From: Apostichopus californicus
Taxonomy: Eukaryota > Echinodermata > Holothuroidea > Aspidochirotida > Stichopodidae
Reading direction: 5' to 3'
NCBI GenBank assembly: GCA_020650975.1
Contig: JAIPMN010003538.1
Location: 1 to 20,236, forward strand
Length of the DNA stretch: 20,236 nucleotides
Of the stretch, positions 1 to 11,700 are shown piece after piece. The translations under genes were made by a program, and so were the position numbers. A model generated the notes under the pieces. That model was not told where the DNA came from and ran no database searches. It saw nothing but the letters and a program-made list of their open reading frames with translations. How positions within the stretch are numbered: position 1 is the stretch's first letter; every line of letters begins with the position of its first letter.

Positions 1-304
1 ATATATATAGTTATATATATATAGTTATATATATAGTTATATATATATAGTTATATATAGTTATATATATAGTTATATATATATAGTTATATAGTTATAT
101 ATAAATAGTTATATAGTTATATAGTTGATATCTAGTTGATTTATAGTTGATATATAGTTGATATATAGTTGATATATAGTTGATTTATAGTTGATTTATA
201 GTTGATTTATAGTTGATATATAGTTGATATATAGTTGATATATAGTTGATTTATAGTTGATTTATAGTTGATTTATAGTTGATTTATAGTTGATTTATAG
301 TTGA
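1..304. repeat. AT-rich short-unit tandem repeat
   Basis: 1-123 is (AT)n interrupted by AGTT every 8-12 bases. From about 124 to 304 it settles into an 11-bp unit, TAGTTGATTTA or TAGTTGATATA, about 16 copies. The repeat runs off the window start. Confidence 0.95.
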
Positions 305-1430
305 TATCGCGCAAATAAGCTGCTTGTATACAGCTTGGCGCGCCGTACTGATAGTTATTTACGACTGATTAATATAAGGATCTACCACTTTGTGCTCATT
401 TCCATCCTCGTATAAGCGATGCATCGTAGTGTGGGTGATACTTATGAAGTTATTCCATATAAAATCTACTGGTCTAGCCTTCTCGTCTTCTCTGTCCACC
501 ACAAGCACTTCTTCAAGATCTGGTCCTTGACAGATAACCCAAGGTACTTATGTAGTAGACTGTAATATAAGATTAATTTCCATTTGTCATGCAAATAAAA
601 ATTCAAAATAAGTTTACACCGGCATGCGTATAACTGGTCATTATGATTAAGCAGTCATGTGTTTCTTTGCTGTGCTTCCTATTCTCTATGGTGCATATAT
701 AAGCAGGGAGTCATTATGTTTAAGGCTCTTCATTTCTATATAGGGTCTTGCGTTATACAGACTTTTTTGTTGCCTCCGTTTTATTTTATGGCCGGACCAA
801 GCCTTGCCTCTTACGTTAACAAAATAAAGAAGTCTGTGAAGAAACACTGCATATTGAAAGGTGTTTTTATTTTGTCTATGTATTTGTTCCAGCCGTGGAT
901 TAAATTTAAAGCCATATACGGAGTTTACACTGATGCAACGACATACGAAAAAATTGTCGAGCATGAAAGATAAAAACCCTATTAATGGACAGTTGCGTGA
1001 AGTTGAAGTGGGGGAGAGGACACTTGAGTACCAGGAGTGAGTACATATTATTTTAGGTCATCGGAATCAGGTGACAGTCACATAATAGGTCAAAAGTACC
1101 CCAAAAGTGACTAGTAGACCCGTGAATTATATTCAAGATGATATCAGTCAAGTGTGGTTCCTTACAAAAATCCTAAACTTAAATAAGCATCAGTCAACTG
1201 GATGGGTACCAGGAGGGGGGGGGGGGCAAATTCTGACCTATGTCATTTCGAATGTGAAATGTAGGGTCGACAGAAAACCCACTTCACGTTCTTTCAGAAA
1301 TACAAAAATTGATCTTTAAACACATAAAACGTTTCCAATATCACCACAAAACAAAAAAGAAATCGTTTCCAAAGGATAACTAACGAACCAAACAAGAAGA
1401 AGTTTAAATGAAACTGGAAGATCCTAAAAA
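305..1430. other. Flanking or intronic sequence without a confirmed gene
   Basis: Apart from the candidate exon at 359-546 I see no supported gene. Open frames exist on both strands at 659-973 but neither resembles a known family. A G-run lies at about 1215-1226. Confidence 0.6.
359..546 (-). CDS. Candidate terminal exon, or unrelated coding remnant
   Basis: An open stretch of 62 codons ending in TAA (359-361) contains PDLEEVLVVDREDEKARPVD and MHRLYEDGNEHKVVDPY, with charged, protein-like composition. It follows AG at 547-548, and with that acceptor the phase (1) would fit the last recognised ADAMTS exon at 2560. Another, better acceptor (TTATATTACAG) lies 13 bases upstream and would give an early stop. 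It has one cysteine, so it is not a PLAC domain. I recognise no family; it could equally be a transposon fragment. Confidence 0.2.
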
Positions 1431-1459
1431 GTATGTATGTATGTATGTATGTATGTATA
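1431..1459. repeat. (ATGT)n microsatellite, SINE tail
   Basis: About six or seven copies of GTAT/ATGT at the 3' end of the SINE. Confidence 0.95.
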
Positions 1460-1622
1460 TGTGATCTTCCCGCAAGCAGGAACTCGCGAAAGAAGCCATG
1501 GAGGCTTATAGACTCGCAAGCTGACCGAAGCCAATCTCTCGGCACACATCCATTTAACGTCCATGTCGGGAAGTTGTTATTGAACAACACCCTTGCCAGA
1601 CGACACACATTGCTGTCGGCGG

Positions 1623-1633
1623 GGAATCGAACC
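1623..1633 (-). promoter_or_regulatory. Pol III B box of the SINE
   Basis: GGTTCGATTCC matches the GGTTCRANNCC consensus at normal spacing from the A box. Confidence 0.85.
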
Positions 1634-1666
1634 GGGGATCTCATGACTTGGAGACGCCGGCGTTAA

Positions 1667-1677
1667 CCACTAGGCTA
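1667..1677 (-). promoter_or_regulatory. Pol III A box of the SINE
   Basis: TAGCCTAGTGG matches the TRGCNNAGYGG consensus. Confidence 0.8.
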
Positions 1678-1688
1678 TACACTCCGAC

Positions 1689-2044
1689 TTTATAGTCCTC
1701 TGCGTTATAGTTATAGTCCTCTGCGAATGAACGGGTTGTCTAGGAGTTCACAGTCATTGCCTGCAGATGATACAAAACAATACATTCTGAAAGATAATAT
1801 GGTTGTTCACAGTTTCAAACGTAATACTATATGTAACGTATAGTTTGGAAGGAAATACATATGAAAGGAATTGATTATAATCATAATCAATCATAATAAT
1901 AATAATAGAAAATCAGTTTCAATTTTGTAACCCCATATATCTACTGACTAAATCAATGGTCCTATCTGACGGCCACCTCACACAATAGTTTTTGAAATTA
2001 ACCACGTCATTAAATCGACATATTGCTTGCGTCTTTTTTCCCCA
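1689..2044. other. Unique sequence between SINE and LINE fragment
   Basis: Only a short tandem duplication of TTATAGTCCTCTGCG (about 1691-1719) and a TAATAA-rich patch near 1890 are visible. Confidence 0.6.
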
Positions 2045-2500
2045 TCATTTTCTTCTCTGTTTCTTTATAAATATTCCTCTACTCCTACGGCCTGCTGCTG
2101 CTGCTGTTTTGCCATAGTCCTCATAGAACCGTCGGCATTCTCTTGTGTGCATTTGCTCTTGCCACGGCCATTCCTCCATCCGTCCACTTCCTGATGTTAT
2201 CGATCCATCCTGTTTTCCTACGTCCTGGCCTGGCCTGGCCTTCCCTGCTACTTCTACTTCTACTGTCATCTGAATTAGGCTATCTGATCGGCGCTTCCAA
2301 TGTCCATACATAGACAGCTTCCTCTTCCTTAACTGGACAAGTAGACCTTCCTCTTCTGAAACTCCTACCCTTTGGCGGATCCATGCATTTGTCTTTCTAT
2401 CTTTCCAGCTAACCTGAAGCATTCTACGCCACACCCACAGCTCAAGTGATTCTATTTTCTTCATGTCATTCTGGGTTAATGTCCAACTTTCTACGGCCTA
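2045..2500 (-). mobile_element. Non-LTR retrotransposon (LINE) fragment, C-terminal end of reverse transcriptase ORF
   Basis: The minus-strand frame reads VESWTLTQNDMKKIESLELW, then VWRRMLQVSWKDRKTN and RQRVG, followed by RKRKLSMYGHWKRR. This is the common post-reverse-transcriptase C-terminal region of animal LINE ORF2 proteins (WTL..D...LE.FE.W..RRML.I.W.DR.TN, then RR.L...GH..R). The reverse transcriptase core is absent and the frame stops at about 2045. Same strand as the ADAMTS gene, just beyond its last recognised exon. The subfamily cannot be named from this piece. Confidence 0.85.
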
Positions 2501-2559
2501 CATGCACCAAATTCGCTACTTGCCCCTTGTACCAGTGCTTGAAAGCTAAATGAACTTAC

Positions 2560-2701
2560 CGAGTAGACATCTTAAGGAGATGCACACTTGTTTCCTGTTG
2601 GGCATTTTGAACCGTTCACACTCAATGTCATCAGCAACCAAGTTCCCAATACGACATTCTACCAACCGTCGCTGCATCCCCTTTCCACATTTCGTGGAGC
2701 A
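2560..2701 (-). CDS. Exon 20: end of TSP1 repeat 8
   Basis: Forty-seven codons plus one base, phase 0 in and 1 out. CSTKCGKGMQRRLVECRIGN, then ADDIECERF and QVCISLRC complete the repeat begun by WIIASAFGE. Acceptor CTTTACTTGAAG|T, donor TCG|GTAAGT. The phase-1 donor shows that at least one more exon follows at lower coordinates or outside the window. Confidence 0.88.
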
Positions 2702-5700
2702 CTTCAAGTAAAGTAACAAGTGGAAAACGTTATTTAGTTTTGAGTCCACCACAAATGTGCGATGCCCAAGAATCAACTGCTGATTGATCCAAAAATACAA
2801 CTGCGCAACGTGCAGAACCTCTTTTTGAACGCCATTAGATCATGGCTTGTCTGATTAAGTTGAAGGCATTGCTTTAGCGTAAGTACACCTTGTTTGTGAC
2901 GTTGCACCTCTTGGTCACCCAATCACAGGTTAATAACAACAAGGATGGATTTTGCATAGCATTTTTGTAGTTACGAAAGATTGTGAAAACCTCGAAACAT
3001 ATAGCGGAACTAGAGCGACCTAATTTGAATATACACAGATGGGCGAATGTGTTATTGCCATTACATGGTCATATTATCCGTGAAGTACCCAGTAAATTTT
3101 GACCTGAATTGTTGAGAATAAGTACTTGAGAGAATCTGAAAGAAAGTCCCGGCGGAAACTACTTGAAGATTAAACACGACCAATATAATATCGCCTGAGA
3201 AATAACTTATCACTTCTAAACTGTTTGGAGAAACCTCAGATGCTTCTTTATATCTAATTCAATCTATATTATCCACTTAAATAACTGGTAACCCTTTGAA
3301 AGCTGCATTTAATGCGCAAATATTTACCTACCTTTTCCACAATTCATGCCAATATAGTCTAAAAGTTTGAATTTCAAAATCATGAAATTTCATGATCAAT
3401 ATATTCACGCAGCGTTCTATAGCCTATGAATTCCTTAAAATGTGTGGTAAGCCGCCCTAGAAGAAAAACGTCATGAAGCTATTCTTAAAGCTTGTTCTTA
3501 CTTCCCCAAAGGCCGAAGCAATGATCCATCTTGGTTGCAGATTGCAGTCTCCATTAGTACAAGCACGAGTAGTCTCGGGCTTAAGTAGAGGACAATTGTT
3601 ATCTGCTACCGGACCAATATCATTCATGCAAGCAACTGATCTTGTTTGTATTCCCGGCCCACAGGTCTCTGGACAAGGGCCGTAAGGTCCAACACTCCAG
3701 TTACAACTTCCAACGCTGCAGATCAGTTGAGTCGGCGGTCGGGGTGAGGCGAAACATAATAAATCACTCACTACCGCGTTGTTTATCCTGCAAGTTACTG
3801 ATCGGGTTTGTACACCATTTCCACAAGGAGTGTTGCACTGGTAATGAAATATATATATATATATAACTTAGTTAACTTAAGTGTACAGATATTGCAACAA
3901 GTAGGCCATACTTGTAACTGTTTATAAAGGTTATAGGAAAACTACAATTTGGTATAACATCCACTTTCAAGCAGGGATACGCTTATAACATCAAACAATG
4001 ACTGTTGAAAGTACACATATCGATCACTGATAACGATTTTCAAACCTTTTAGTGAAAGGTGTGCAAACCAAAAATTAATTGAAAATATCAATGCTTACAT
4101 CGCCAAATGGACCAGACAACCACTGTGGAGAGTTACAAGGCTCCGGGTTACAGATCTGAGTAACGGCAGGCATTGGAGTAGGACAATTACTATTTGCAAC
4201 AGTTATGCCAAGACCGTTCAAACACGTAACTGATCTTGTCTGGATTCCACTTCCACAGGCAACAGAACAAGTTCCAAACGCCCCAGTTATCCAATTACAA
4301 CTGCCAACGTTACAAAACTGCGTTGCCGGAGGTCGGGTTACAGGGTTACACAATGTATCGGCAACGGGAAGATTATTCAGTACGCAACCGACTGTTCTTG
4401 TTTGGGTGCCTTGTCCACAGTTAGCATTACACTAAGAGGTAGAAGATGAGAGAAAGGTTTAAAATTGCGGGTCGGGGTGAGGTGAAACATAATAAATCAC
4501 TCACTACATCGTTGTTTATCCTGCACGTTACTGGTCGGGTTTGTACACCATTTCCACAAGGAGTGTTGCACTGGTAATGAAATATATATATATATATAAC
4601 TTAGTTAACTTCAGTGTACAGATATTGCAACAAGTTGGCCATACTTGTAACTGTTTATAATGGTTATAGGAAAACTACAATTTGGTATAACACCCACTTT
4701 CAAGCAGGGGTACGCTTATAACATCAAACAATGACTGTTGAAAGTACACATATCGATCACTGATAACGATTTTCGAACCTTTTAGTGAAAGGTGTGCAAA
4801 CCAAAAATTAATTGAAAATATCAATGCTTACATCGCCAAATGGACCAGCCAACCACTGTGGAGAGGTACAAGGCTCCTGGTTACAGATCTGAGTAACGGC
4901 AGGCATTGGAGTAGGACAATTACTATTTGCAACAGTTATGCCAAGACCGTTTAAACATGTAACTGATCTTGTCTGTGTTCCACTTCCACAGGCAACAGAA
5001 CACGTTCCAAACGCCCCAGTTATCCAATTACAACTGCCAACGTTACAAAGCTGCGTTGCCAGAGGTCGGGTTACAGGGTTACACAATGCATCGGCAACGG
5101 GAAGATTATTCAGTACGCAACCGACTGTTCTTGTTTGGGTGCCTTGTCCACAGTTAGCATTACACTAAGAGGTAGAAGATGAGAGAAAGGTTTAAAATTG
5201 CCGGTATATCTAATAGCCAATAGGAACAAAGGAACGTAGAACTACGGTTTCGTTCAGTAAATCTCTAGAATTCTTATTTATAATAGGAAGTAACGGTAAA
5301 TACCTGTCCGAAGTCACCAGTAACCCATTGTGCGCACATCCCCACTAGACAAGGTCTCGTTGTGTCTGGTTTGGGAACAACAGCACCCTCACAGACTGTA
5401 TCTGCTACGGCTACCTGTACACCATTTTCTTGTTCAATGCAGGTCACCACCCTAGTTTCGATTCCGTCACAAGTAGCTGAACAAGCACCCCACGGACCAA
5501 TATTCCAACTGCGAAATAAGCAAGGAAATCGCCAATTTGAACTGCTTATAGCCGTTTAAATTGATAACGTAGGATACATGTAATGTCGGTAATCAGTGGA
5601 AGAGCAGTGGAAACTAGAATTCCTCAAACATAAAAAATGCACAATATCTTTCCATATCTGAAGACTTGGTAAACTGATATCTATAAGATGTCCACATCCG

Positions 5701-8700
5701 TCGTCCCTAACCATGCTAAGCACAAGTGGGAACAAATGCGTCGAGATAATGTAACATATAACTGATTTAAGTTCATTCCTCCCTTACCCTTCTCTTGCGA
5801 ATACTCACTCCGATCTACCTAGCTTATTACAATCGGTTTTACCACGCCCCAGGTGACCATTTCTGGTTAGCATACGCGCAAGCTAACGTTCAGTTACCCT
5901 TATCTTGATATTTCACCTTATGGAACATAGGAAGTTTACGGAACTGATGCGAGCATCACGAGTGATTGCTAACAGTAGCGTCATGTATGATTGGATTGAA
6001 GAAATCAGAATTTGAAAGCTGTTGCCAAACAATAGTAGTTACCCTGACCAAAAGAAATGAACGTTGACCATCAGTGACACAATGTATTATCCGATGGAAG
6101 AATGATGGCTCTGGCGGCTGTTGCCAAACAAAAATAGCTACCGTGACTAACAGCCAGAAATAGTAACTCCGGTGACTTAAGAAATCATGCAATGATTATG
6201 AATCTGGGAGATGTTGCTAGGCAATGCAGCTACTCAAGCCCAAACTTCACGACTTTGTCCCCAGTGATGTCACAACACAAACTTCACAACGGCAATAAAC
6301 GCTACGTACGCTAGACGAACGTCCCGATAGGTAGAAAACAGTGACGTCATTGCTTAATTGGTGTAACGATGATGAATCTTATACCTGGTAGAATAAGGTC
6401 GTAATAGTTTCCTTTTTAATTTCCTGCCCCCCACCTTTTGTGTGGTGATTTCGTTCAGTCTAACTGTGTTGTGTTCTATTTTGCCAGATTAACAGTAATA
6501 ATTGCTAGAGCGAGTCTAACATGAAATGCGTGCGGTAGTCAATACACATTGATGGTTGTGGTTTTGTGATAAATTCTCATTTAAATATCAGATAAAATGG
6601 ACTACTCCGGAGGGTTAAATATGTAAATTGTAAATGATAGCAATTATATCCGAACACAACCCGTGCTCACTTACAAGAATATTGCTGCTGTCTGAGTGTA
6701 GTATTCTACGTCGACGTTAGATATTGCACTAAACGACACCTCAATTGCCAGTCTTTCAGGTATTGGGCCTGGACTCCGGAACGTCTGTACGCCACTTACT
6801 TGATTATTTTCGCGAACTATTACAAAGTTGCCAACGAATGCTCGGCTTGTGGTACCCAGTCCTCCAAATAACAGTTGAGTACCGGTCGCAGTCCGGATTG
6901 CTATGATATTGTTTTGATATTAAAAGAGTTAACATGGAAATGAAATCAAAAGGAACCAAATCATTAACTCATCAGTAGTACCAGTTGTTAGTCAAAATAT
7001 TACAACATATATTGGTTCATGATATATTTTGATTCAGTAACCACAATACCACACACCTAAAAGTCCCGGATAACGTAGCAATCAATAACAATAAAAACAC
7101 TGATTAAGTGATGACTTATAATCTTAAATAATGTTTCAATTCATATGGAACTCTCATAAAACACCTCAATGCTTTCATACTTACAAACAGTGTTCCCTTG
7201 TGATGCGGCGTGGTTCGTGATAAGAATAGATGTTGCTCCGGCTGGAATATTCAGGTTAGAAACTGAAAGAAACGAAGAAATTGACCACGGTTACACTACA
7301 GATTAACAATTGAAAGTTTTCTTTAAATTATCCAGTACCATTCTCCATGTAACTTTAATCGTAAGTATGCTCCTCTCAGTTATCAATAACGTGTATTTGT
7401 CTTAGCACAATTCTTGAAGGTTTATGAAAGTAGTTGATAATGTGTCGTAGTTTAATAGGGTCAATGTTGTGCGCTCCTCTTTCCATGATTCTTCCATTAA
7501 GCTCTAAAACGCTGCGTTAAAAGGAGCTTAGTATAATCGTTTTGGATTAGAATGGTCCATGTTGTATGTTACCCTGAATATTGATTTGAAGGAACATATA
7601 AATCCTCTGTGCTCCTCATATCACGATTGTTGAAACTGGATGAAATTGAGAAACATTACAGTTAATGTTTCTGTGATTGTGTATCCTCCTGTTAAAGGAC
7701 CATCCCGCACCGTCAGTTGAAAACCAAATCTCTATCCCTATCTTGTCCAAATCAACATGTGGTGGATTAAATAGCATCTATGTTGGATGAATTAGTTCCC
7801 GCTACTTCCCTGGAATGGATCACAATAGAGGTGGTGTATGAATGTCATGACACAAAATGCTCTTCAACAGCTTTACTTGCCTAATATAAACATCTTGTTG
7901 ATTTAACATTGAAAACTAATGCATCTGAAATGTTTGCTTAAAGATAACGTTCTCAATTCAGAACTTCATCAAAATCCAACTTTCTTTGGAGAAATATTAT
8001 GTTACCCTGTATATACATGAGACATTAATTATTTAGGAAAACCAAAAACTCTTTCAGCTGCATGAATTGTCGTGATGACATCATCACCGCTCTGCTGTTG
8101 TCAAACTACAACCAAATGTGTTACATTCATATCTTCGCGATACAAAATTTTATGAGAATATGGTTTTGAGCGGAAGGTGTACACAATTTCCAGTTTTTTA
8201 TGTTACGGAATATCCCATAATACTACCACTGTTTTGAATGCCCCTTTACCGTTATTCGCTACGTTTCACTGCCAAATCACACGTTACATCACACGTATCA
8301 CCGGGCTACTTTAAACTCACCGCCAACGCTTAAAGCAACGGTGAATTCTGTTATAACACAGGATGTTCCATCTCCGTTACAAACTCGACAAGCATCAAAC
8401 ACTTGACCACTTTCATGCAATCCATCGCAACCGAATGTCTGCAGGCAGATAAAAGAGTTAATGGAAATAGCAAATCTGTCCTGATTATTATATCAAGTTC
8501 CAGTTACCTAGTTTGCTTATTCGCCTACCCAAAAATGGAACTGTTAATGAAACAAAAAGGAGATGCCTTCAAAAAAGAATTACAAAAATCACGCAGAGAA
8601 ATAGAAATGATTACACCTCAGAATGTTAAGAAGTGTTCCTGTTTTGCATTGTACAGTTGTAAGGTACAACATCTCACCTACAAATGTTAAAGTCTGCCTT

Positions 8701-11700
8701 TGAACAAGACAATTGTTGCTCGGGTGTTACACATAAGAAGGAGAGACGGTGATCGTTCGCTTGATCTCTACAAATGGGCCAAACATTTGGCAATGAAATT
8801 ATGTCGTCAGGGTTAAGTGTGTATTCAGTGCATATTTGTGCAAACAAATAAGGGGAGGGGGGACCTTCGGGATAGATATTGGATTGCTGTGTTGTGTTTA
8901 TGATGGAATGTGTAATAAAGCTTTTTAATATTGGTAATTCATAAACCTACCTCACAGGAACCTCCAACACAACGCAACAATTTATTGGTATCTTGTACAT
9001 TATAGTCCCAACAAGACGTACCATCTTCATTATCCCCGGGAGGTCTCAGAGCGAAATACTGCCCGTCGGAGCGAAGACAAGGATTGTTGCAATAGTTCAT
9101 AACTGTCGGATAAATAATCAAAATAATCCACATTTACATAGGCAAAATGTAATAGAAATTTAAGTTGCGTTGATTAATGCTTTTATTTGCAATTGTCTGT
9201 TCAATATTAACTTATACCTCATATCATGTTTGTTCACAATGGTCGACAAGTCTGGTATTTTGTTTAAGTTCCTATGAAACAGGTTTGTCTTTGGGTGAAA
9301 CTGAACAGCTGCTGGCAAATGTTGACTGCGTTAGCAGTTAATTGATTGTACCAACAAACTCATCATTGACGGATTTTCAACGATCTACCCGGTACCATTC
9401 AGTAAATGACACAATGGCGTAAACATATTTATCTTCAAGCCGGTTTATTTGAGATTAGCCGCATATTTGACCAATTTTGCTATCAGAAGAGAGAAAGAAA
9501 CATGTTGTCCTTCCCTCAAAAAAAAGGCGCTTCTCTGGAGTTCCCAATCACCAAACCTGATGCGTTTTATGACAAAATGCATTATGAGCAAGTTGAACGT
9601 TAGGTCTATTCAAAACTATTTACAGGAAGCACTTACATGTAACTATTCCCATTGCAAAGAACTGTGTCCAATCATAGACCAGGGTATCAACATAAGGGAT
9701 TGAGGACGTGGCATCACACTGTTCGTCTCGAAAATCATCAGGAGAATTTGAACAAGGCTTTGGAGAACAAACATAGAAAACATTGTTTCCATATTTTTTC
9801 TGCATTAAAATCATCTCTGCTCTAGACGTATACAAAGGTGGAACTGATTTGCGATAGCATAAATTATATTGAAAATCTTAAATACTCCTTTGAACAAAAT
9901 AGTAAAAGATGAGACATATCCCTTCTTCCAAGTCGTTTCATATGAACATTCCCAGACAATGCATCAATCCGAACGTTTGATGTTCACGTGTTGCTGACTG
10001 TCAATTGACTTGTTGCAATTGGTTCTCTATTTACCACAAGTAGGCAGTAAACACGAGGAATATATATGACTCTAATCTACAAAACTGAGTAATCGCTTAC
10101 AACATGCAGTATAAAAACATTATAACATTAACGGGTGAGTACGAACGACAAATGTAGTACGATATTAGGAGACATTCCTCTTTTTGTAAATGTTAGCTTA
10201 CCATTCCAGTAGAGAGAAAACTTAATATGTCCCATTCCGTCCAATTCACCTATCTAAATCCCAGCCCAGTCTCATTATGAAATTTTTGATGATATCAGAA
10301 CATAACTGATTACTTCAAGGCCCGAATCCAGACCAACTATCTAGTCGTCTTTGCACATAATAATTGGAGTAAAAAGTTTTTATTGGTTTTGACTTTAAAG
10401 GTTTCATTGTCTCTGTTTGGTAAGAATCATGAAATTCGTCCAAATCTGGATGGCCTCTCTATACTGACAAGTGAGTCCATTTGCTTGATGATTATATTGA
10501 AATTAGCAGCAGAGAAACGCATTCATCAGGACACTTGGAGTATGTGTGCATTCACCCTGAACTAACACTGTAAACACCGAAAATCATTCATTTCATAATT
10601 TCCCTTATTGCCAAGGAATAGGTTAGCTTACAGCTAAACTACAAAGCCTGAACTCCACGCCTTCCCCAACACATGGAGCACCACCCCATATCGGGGCGGG
10701 GTTGTTGCAAACTCTTTGACGAATGGTCACTCCACCACTGCACGTTCTCGAGCAGGCTGTCTCTGTCCATGCAGACCAGCCACCGTTTACTGGAATCGGA
10801 ACTGTATTCGCTGATACACAATCGCCAGCCAGGCATATCTGAAAGAACAAACGAAGGAACATTGTTCCACTTGGACTCAACATGGGCAGCAATCGAGTGG
10901 TTTTAATCAATTTAAACGGTCACTAAGAAGTGATTGTAAACTTACCATGTTTGCACCACATGGTGTGCCTTCGGCTAAATTGGCAAACAGGAATGTGCAC
11001 GTGTTTGGGTTTGAAGCAGGCCTGCACTTTAAATTTGAGCAATCCATCTATGAAAAGTGAGATAACATTTAGTGAAATTACTACGTGTTGATGCCTTGCT
11101 TCGAATAAGCATATCAACTTTTTATGATATCATATCGTTTTAAGAATACATCCTTTCAACCAAAGCAATTAGATGCTTCCACTTAACCAAAAGCATTCCA
11201 ACCATTAGCTTCCAAACACTTGATAACAGATATGTAACCAAATATAAAACATAAAATATCTGTGAAATTGGGTGCATGATTTAAGAAAATTAAAGTCTAT
11301 ATAAATTGTAGTAGGAAATGTTGTGAAATATTGGATTGAATTGAGAACGTGACTTTCAGCTATTTATGAAGTGGTAGCAAATGCTGTACCTGTCTAACTT
11401 TTGGCAGGACTTTACAGATCGAAGTACCTTGCCATAAAGTAGCTACATCCCAACTATCGAGATTGCAAAGGATCCAAAACACGGCTCATCGAATCGTCGA
11501 TAGGGCGAACAGGTTTACCCCCATCACTCCTATACTGGAAGAACTACACTGGTAACCAATAAGACTCCGTATTGACTATGAAATCCTAATTCTAGTTTTT
11601 CGTGCCATTAAAACTGGTACCCCAACCTACATTAATGTTCTCTTACATCAGCAAGCTTCATGTAGACCAATACGTTCGCAATATCAATTTCAACTTCAGG

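Larger units (their letters stand above)
1431..1688 (-). mobile_element. tRNA-derived SINE
   Basis: Read on the minus strand, the element starts GTCGGAGTGTATAGCCTAGT at 1688. It has an A box TAGCCTAGTGG (1667-1677) and a B box GGTTCGATTCC (1623-1633), the RNA polymerase III internal promoter of a tRNA. The first and last bases of the tRNA-like part (GTCGG and CCGAC) pair. A body of about 150 bp follows, and the element ends in a tetranucleotide tail that is (ATGT)n on the plus strand (1431-1459). No clear target-site duplication was seen. Confidence 0.85.
4470..5202. repeat. 733-bp tandem duplication, unit B
   Basis: Second unit of the direct tandem duplication. It contains the truncated exon-19 copy, the matching intron with the same (AT)n run near 4581-4597, exon 17, and about 38 bp of the intron beyond exon 17. 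Homology ends at about 5202, where unique intron sequence (CGGTATATCTAATAG) begins. Confidence 0.95.

Noticed and set aside
1..304. CRISPR array or centromeric satellite
   Set aside because: The unit is only 11 bp, with no spacers, in a eukaryotic context; it is a simple AT-rich tandem repeat.
659..973. Open frames on both strands of about 100 codons
   Set aside because: No recognisable domain, no supporting splice or start context, and both strands are open over the same bases.
1613..1688. Functional tRNA gene
   Set aside because: A and B boxes are good, but the acceptor stem has a mismatch, the anticodon loop is not seven bases, and a SINE body with a microsatellite tail follows.
3473..5559. 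Plus-strand open frames across the TSP1 exons
   Set aside because: They are antisense shadows of the cysteine-rich exons; the minus frames carry the TSP1 motifs and splice sites.
8403..8690. Plus-strand 95-codon frame
   Set aside because: It overlaps exon 13 on the other strand, then runs through intron; no known motif.
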